Origin: Chrysemys picta bellii
Taxonomy: Eukaryota > Chordata > Testudines > Emydidae
NCBI RefSeq assembly: GCF_011386835.1
Contig: NC_088794.1
Coordinates: forward strand, 64,886,506-64,950,505
Reading direction: 5' to 3'
Length of the DNA: 64,000 bases
Position numbers and translations under genes: made by a program. This document shows, one piece after another, positions 58,676-64,000 of the stretch (position 1 is the first letter of the stretch; every line of letters begins with the position of its first letter). Below the pieces are notes generated by a model. The model was not told where the DNA came from, searched no databases, and saw only the letters and a list, made by a program, of their open reading frames with translations.

Positions 58676-61560
58676 AGCCCAGAAGGAACTATTGTGATCA
58701 TCTAATCTGACTTCCTGTATAAAACATGCCATAGAATTTCCCTGAAAAAATTCCTAGAATGTATCTTTTAGGAAAAATCAAGTCTTGATTTAAAAACTGT
58801 ACATGATGGAGAATCCACCTCGACCTTTGGTAAATTGTTCCAATGGCTAATAACCCTCACTGCTAAAAATTTACGCCTTATTTCTGGTCTCAATTTGTCT
58901 AACTTCAACTTCCAACCATTGGACTGTATTACACCTTTCTCTATTATATTGAAGAGCTCATTATTAAATATTTGTGCCCCATGAAGGTACTCATAGACTG
59001 TAATAAAAATCACTCCTTAACCTTCTCTTTGTGAAGCATGTTTTCTAATCCTTTAATCATTCTTGTAGCTCTTCTTTGAACTGCTGCAGTTTATCAACAA
59101 CGTCTTGACTTGTGGATGACAGAACTGGGCACAGTATTCCAGCAGCACTCACACCAGGGCCAACTACAGAGGTAAAATAATCTCTCTATTCCTCAAGATT
59201 CCCTTGCTTATGCATGCAAGGACTGCATTAGCCATTTTGGCCACAGCATTGCCGTAGGAGCTCATGTTCACCTGATTATTGACCACGCCCCCCACATCTT
59301 TTTCCAGAGTCACTGCTTCCCAGGATAGAGTCCCCCGCTGTAGAGGCCTGCATTCTTTGTTCCTAGATGTTTACATTTACACATATTGTTTTCTTGTGCT
59401 CAGTTTATTAAGAGATCCAGGTCATTCTGAATCAATGACGAGTCCTCTTCCTTATTTACTACTCCCCCAATTTTTGTGTCATCTGCAAACTTTGTCAGTG
59501 ATGATTTTATGTTTTATTCCAGGTTCTTGATAAAAATGTTAAATAGTGTGGAGGTGAAGAACCAATCCCTGTGGGACCCCATTAGAAAAATATATATCGG
59601 ATGATGATTTCCTCATTTAGAATTACGTTTTGAGACCTATCAGTTAGCCAGCTTTTAATCCATTTAATGTGTGCCATATTAATTATATATTGTTCTAGTT
59701 TTTTTAATCAAAATGTTGTGTGATGCCAACCCAAATGCCTTACCGAAGTCAAAGTATATTACAGCAACACTATTACCTTTATCAACCAAATATGTAATCT
59801 CATTAAAAAAAAAAGATATCAAGTTAGTTTGACAAGATCTATTTTCCATAAATCCATATATTCTATTACTCTCCTTTAATTTTTTATTAATCGAGTTCTA
59901 TATCCGTTGCTACATTATCTTACCCAGAATCGATGTCAGACTGACAGGCCTATAATTCCCCAGGTCATCCTGTTTTCTCTCTTTAAATATTGGCTCAACA
60001 TTAGCTTTCTTACAGTCTTCTGGAACTTCCCCAGTGTTCCAAGACTTAATTAAAACCTACATTAATGATCCAGCAAGCTTCTCAGCGGGCTCTTTTAAAA
60101 CTCTCGGATACCAGTTATCCGGACTTGCTGATTTTAAAATGTCTAACTTTACTAGCTACTGTTTAATATCCTCCCGAGATGCTAGTAGAAAGGTAAGAGT
60201 GTTATCATACGATATGAATACATCATCTATTTTTTCCCAAATACAGAACAGAAATACTTATTGAACCCTTCTGACTCTTCTGCATTATTACTGATAATTT
60301 TACCATCTCCATCTACTAATGGACCAATACTATTGTCAGGATTCTTTTTGTTCCAGATATACTTTTAGAAACTGCTTATTGTTCTTAACTCTGTTGTTCA
60401 TAGATTTCTCTTTGTATCCCTTAGCTTCCCTTACCAATTTTCTATATTTCCTAACTTCTGATTTATGTTCATTACTATCAGCTTCCCTTTTCTTTTATTT
60501 GTTATAGATTTTATAGCTTCCTTCACTTCTCCTCTAAACCAGGTTGGTTTTTTAACCAATATGACCTTCCTCGATTTTGTGATTGTGGCTTTTTGGGCTT
60601 CTAATAAACTGTTCTTAAACAATTCACAATTATCATTCACATTTTTCTGATTAAATTCTTCCTTTCAGCTGATTTGGCTCATAATTGTTTTCAGCTTTGT
60701 GAAATTGGCCCTTTTAAAGTACCAAGTATATGTATTACTGGTCTGGACTTATTCTGTTGGCACATTATAAATGTGATTAAGTCATGATCACTTGTACCTA
60801 AACAAACATTAATTTACTTCTGTGATCAGTTCCTCTTTATCTGTCAAGACAAGGTCTAATATTGAATTCTCCCATGTCGGATGCAACATTTTTTCATTTA
60901 GGCATCTATTATCTATAATATTTAGAGATTCCAAGGATGTTTTATTACTGGCACCATGAGGCCTTATGCCACTCAAATAAAAGTCCGCCATATTCACACA
61001 GATTTTTTTTCTGCTTCACATTAGAGATAGATGCATAAGGAGCCAGGCATTCTGTTTCCAAATATGATTTGGTGGTTTGTAGCAGACAAAGTAATATGCC
61101 ATTTTGTGCTTTCTTTGTTAGGACATTGATCCACAGGCATTCAGATCATTTCCTTCTATGTTACCAGTAACTTGGAAACATGCAATGCCATTTTTAACAT
61201 AAGCCACTCCTCCTCCCCTTTTGCCTACTCAGTCCTTCCTATATAGGATATAACTATTGATTTTTAACATTCCAGTCATGCAGATCATCCCACCGGATTT
61301 CAGTTATAGATCTAATTTATGCTAATAAATGAGCAGTACCCATTCCTCTTGTTTGTTATCCAGGCTCTAGCATTGGTGTATAGCCAATTAAAGAATTTCT
61401 TCTCTTCATGTCTTTTTCTTCCTTGATTAATTTTGTTCTCAACATCTTGATTTTGTGCTACATGAGTTTTCAGTCTTCCCTCTTTTTACCCTCCCCTTTT
61501 ATTATGAGATCGAGTGAACAGAAGCTCCTAATCTACCTTTTCAATGCCGTTAATATTTTG
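58676..61560 (-). mobile_element. CR1 LINE, endonuclease to 3' end, ~2.9 kb
   Basis: The reversed 3' end 'attgtgatcatctaatctg' opens it on plus. Going right, the RT and then the endonuclease are met in reverse. 'catctttttccagagtcact' and 'cagaactgggcacagtattc' are hallmark CR1 phrases. The 5' part, ORF1 and leader are missing, so it is a 5'-truncated insertion. Confidence 0.85.
58768..61000 (-). pseudogene. CR1 ORF2 remnant
   Basis: From the protein's N-terminal side (right), 60809-60997 reads ENSILDLVLTDKEELITEVN, the end of the endonuclease. 60431-60640 reads KKPTWFRGEVKEAIK, a linker. RT text follows at about 59.5-60.1 kb. 58768-59013 reads WKLKLDKLRPEIRRKFLAVR and HWNNLPKVEVDSPSCTVF, the ORF2 C-terminus. 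Stops and frameshifts are spread throughout. The same C-terminal block occurs at 31452-31703 on plus. Confidence 0.85.
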
Positions 61561-61565
61561 TATAC

Positions 61566-63118
61566 ATGTAGGGTGGATTGATTTAAATTGTCTTAATTAA
61601 ATCACTAATAATCATCATGATTTAAATTGGCAAGCAGGAAACCTTGATTTAAATAATCAATTTTAATTTTGTTTTGCATTTATAATATTTTAGTTGTTTT
61701 CCTAAAGAAAAATTGGTTCTTGTTTGTTGTTAACTATTATCATATTGATTTGCAACTAAATATAGACCTCATATTAAATTTGGTGGCATTTTTTTTGTTT
61801 TTTGCTGAACAGGAAATACACTAATGTACGTGCATTTATATAGTCAATTATATAGCTTAACTCACATTCAGAGTCTTAATTTTTACATTTTCTTACCACT
61901 GTGACAAATTTCCTCCTCTATCTTGGTGGGTCCTGCGCTTATTGGTGGATTTTCTTGCCTCAGAGATTCACCATGTGGGTTGGGGAACAGCCCAGAGACC
62001 TTCCCCTCTGGAAGAACCCACAGTCCAGGTCAATTGGGAGGTTTGGGGGGAACCCGGGCCCACCCTCTACTCTGGGTTCCAGCCCAGGGCCCTGTGGACT
62101 GCAGCTGCCTATAGTGCCTCCTGTAACAGCTGCATGACAGCTACAACTCCCTGGGCTACTTCCCCATGGCCTCCTCCAAACACCTTCCTTATTCTCACCA
62201 CAGGACCTTCCTCCTGGTGTCTGATAATGCTTGTGGTCCTCAGTCCTCCAGCAGCACACCCTCTCAGCTCGTTGCACCTCTTGCTCCCAGCTCCTCACAC
62301 TCTCACCACAAACTGAAGTGAGCTCCTTTTAAAACCCAGGTGCCCTGATTAGCCTGCCTGAATTGATTCTAGTAGCTTCTTCTTAATTGGCTCCAGGTGT
62401 CCTAATTAGCCTGCCTGCCATAACTGGTTCTAGCAGGTTCCTGATTACTATAGTGCAGCCCCTGCTCTGGTCACTCAGGGAATAGAAAACTACTCATCCA
62501 GTGACCAATATATTTGCCCTCTACCAGACTCCTGTACCCCATTGGTCTGGGTCTGTCACACCACGTTAGAAAATTGTGAATGGATGTAATTCTTATTTAC
62601 TAGATGATTAATTTTTTACTTGTGATTTGTGACAAGCTGTATTTGGATGGAAAACCAGCATTTTAATTGTTTAATTTAAATGTTATGGATACACAACAAA
62701 AAAGTTTTTCAAAACATGAAGTGATCGTCTCTGGGTCACTATGTCCTTCAAGATTTTAGAACTAGTAGATCTCAGCCACTCTCACCTATTTTTTTTCATA
62801 GATTGGAAGAAGAAATCAAGCTTTTTTGATTTTTCAACTCCCAATTGGTTTCTTAGAGTTAAATAAACTAAAATGAAGAAAATATTCTCTAACTGGAGAA
62901 GAGGCTACTTCTGACAAAAGATGGTCTCGTACTTCAACAGACTCTGGTTTCAGGTGCTTAGCCAGTGACTGCCATCAGTTCAGTAGTCTGAATATTTTTA
63001 AAACTTGTCAGCAAACATGTACTATTTAATGTTTTGTTTTAATTTCTATTATTTTAATAGATTATAAGAAGTTAAGGCCTTATCCTAGGTTATCATAATT
63101 TCAAATTGAATTTTAAAT
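61566..63118. mobile_element. AT-rich DNA element interrupted by an LTR
   Basis: The left part has 'gggtggattgatttaaattg', 'catgatttaaattggc' and 'ccttgatttaaat', then 'cctaaagaaaaattggttct'. The right part, after the LTR, continues in the same style to 'tcaaattgaattttaaata'. This matches a hAT-like family common in turtles with 'gatttaaat' subterminal repeats. The right border is approximate. Confidence 0.55.
61900..62560. mobile_element. Solo LTR (ERV or Gypsy type)
   Basis: It starts TGTGACAAA and ends GTCTGTCACA, so TGTGAC...GTCACA ends are inverted. A 4-bp duplication, ccac, lies at 61896-61899 and 62561-62564. It is 661 bp with a C-rich interior and no gag or pol nearby, so it is a solo LTR left by recombination. 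Open frames within it are chance. Confidence 0.75.
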
Positions 63119-63179
63119 AGGCATTTAACAAAAAAAAACCTGTGTTTACATTTAAAAAAAATTCAATTGTTATTTATCT

Positions 63180-63480
63180 ACCCTATATACTTGTATCATT
63201 ATTCAACTCCTCCTTAAGGTAAATAATACCAGTCGTTTCAATCACGCCATATGACAGTTATTCTATGCCCGTAATAGTTTACTGAACCCCATCTATTTCT
63301 GCTATATTCTTGTTGTGATGAGATGAGCAGAACTGAACACAGAATTCCAGGTGAGGATGTACCAATGATTTATATAATTTAATTATATGTTCTGTATTAC
63401 TTTCCATCACACTTTATGTATCCTAGTAATTTGTTTGACTTCTTGACCACTGCTACATACCAAGTCCTAATCTTTTTCTT
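63180..63480 (-). mobile_element. LINE (CR1/L3-like) fragment
   Basis: 'gagcagaactgaacacagaa' and 'ttccaggtgaggatgtacc' are the reversed CR1-like phrases also seen near 59.12 kb. The copy is short and diverged. Confidence 0.6.
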
Positions 63481-63589
63481 GAGATGATATTGTTAATAGA
63501 ACCCCAGGCGTGGCATGTTTGTAGAAATTTTGGTGGTGCCCAGAACCTGCCCCTTCCCAAACTCCGCCCACCTCCTGCCCAAGGCTCTG

Positions 63590-63890
63590 GGAGGGAGTTT
63601 GGGTGAGACGAGGTCTGGGGTGCAGGCCCTAGGCTGGGGCAGGGGATTGGGGTGCAGGGGTGAGGGCTGTGGGGTATGGCTGCAGATGAGGGGTTTGGGG
63701 TGTGGGAGGGGCTCAGGGTGAGAGTAGGAGTGTGGGGGGTGAGGGCTCTGGCTGGGACTTGGGGATAAGGTATTTAGGGTGCTGGAGGGGTTAGGGTAGA
63801 CGGTTGAGGGTGCGGTGGGGGGGGTGAAAGCTCTGATGGGGTGTGGGCTCTGGGGTGGGGCAGAGTTGGGGATGAGTTTGGGGTGCAGGC
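63590..63890 (+). repeat. G-rich degenerate minisatellite
   Basis: It shows repeated variants of 'ggggtgcaggg', 'ggggtgtggg' and 'gggctctggg' with many G-runs of three or more. It is part of a frequent turtle repeat that continues past the right edge. The long proline-rich frame on the minus strand (63493-63996) is a by-product. Confidence 0.7.
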
Positions 63891-64000
63891 AGGCTGCTCT
63901 GGGACAGGGGCCAGAGAGGAGGACTCCCCCCAGCTCTTTCCCTGCCGGCAGCAGCAAGCTCTGGGCGACAAGCCCCCCTTTCCTGCCCTCTCCCATCAGC

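Noticed and set aside
62000..62316. Overlapping open frames of 78-124 residues
   Set aside because: They lie inside the solo LTR. GC-rich sequence keeps frames open, and no protein motif is present.
63493..63996. 167-residue proline-rich frame on minus
   Set aside because: It is the complement of the G-rich minisatellite, a low-complexity translation with no start context or domain.

Overview
This is vertebrate nuclear DNA, almost certainly from a turtle. It is AT-rich, nearly all non-coding, and crowded with CR1 LINEs, several hAT and PIF/Harbinger DNA transposons and their MITEs, a Cry-type tRNA-derived SINE, and a Penelope-like palindrome. That mixture is characteristic of turtles. No operon, CRISPR array, prokaryotic gene or intact viral gene is present.

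The only host gene with recognisable coding sequence is ELP4, on the minus strand. It encodes a subunit of the Elongator Elp4/5/6 ring. Three consecutive coding exons were found by their peptide and splice sites: exon 1 at 47083-47251 (with the start codon), exon 2 at 37095-37130 (36 bp) and exon 3 at 16746-16867. Their phases join correctly (1, 1, 0). Intron 1 is about 10 kb and intron 2 about 20 kb. Intron 3 runs off the left edge. A CpG island at about 47.06-47.87 kb holds the ELP4 start codon inside a YY1-type motif, plus a CCAAT box. In other vertebrates IMMP1L is divergently transcribed from this promoter, so the right-hand 16 kb is probably IMMP1L 5' non-coding sequence and intron 1. 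No IMMP1L coding exon was found. In vertebrates PAX6 lies beyond the 3' end of ELP4, and ELP4 introns are known to hold PAX6 long-range enhancers.

Layout. 1-16.7 kb is ELP4 intron 3, with a GC-rich hAT, a possible old retroelement, small MITEs and CR1 pieces. 16.9-37.1 kb is intron 2, with a near-complete CR1 at 17.8-22.2 kb carrying a MITE, a hAT at 25.3-26.9 kb with very long inverted arms, and a second CR1 at 30.3-31.8 kb carrying a hAT fragment. 37.1-47.1 kb is intron 1, with nested MITE/hAT copies at 38.7-39.6 kb and a palindrome at 40.65-40.85 kb. 47.1-47.9 kb is the promoter. 48-64 kb holds an old LTR-like repeat, a decayed two-gene PIF/Harbinger transposon at 51.0-55.1 kb (transposase on plus, Myb-like protein on minus, the latter split by a SINE), minus-strand CR1 sequence at 58.2-61.6 kb, an AT-rich DNA element interrupted by a solo LTR, and a G-rich minisatellite at the right edge.

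Every transposon gene here is broken. The nested insertions, most with visible target-site duplications, give a relative order of events. Repeat family names rest on recognition without a database search. Exon calls rest on translated peptide, splice sites and matching phases.
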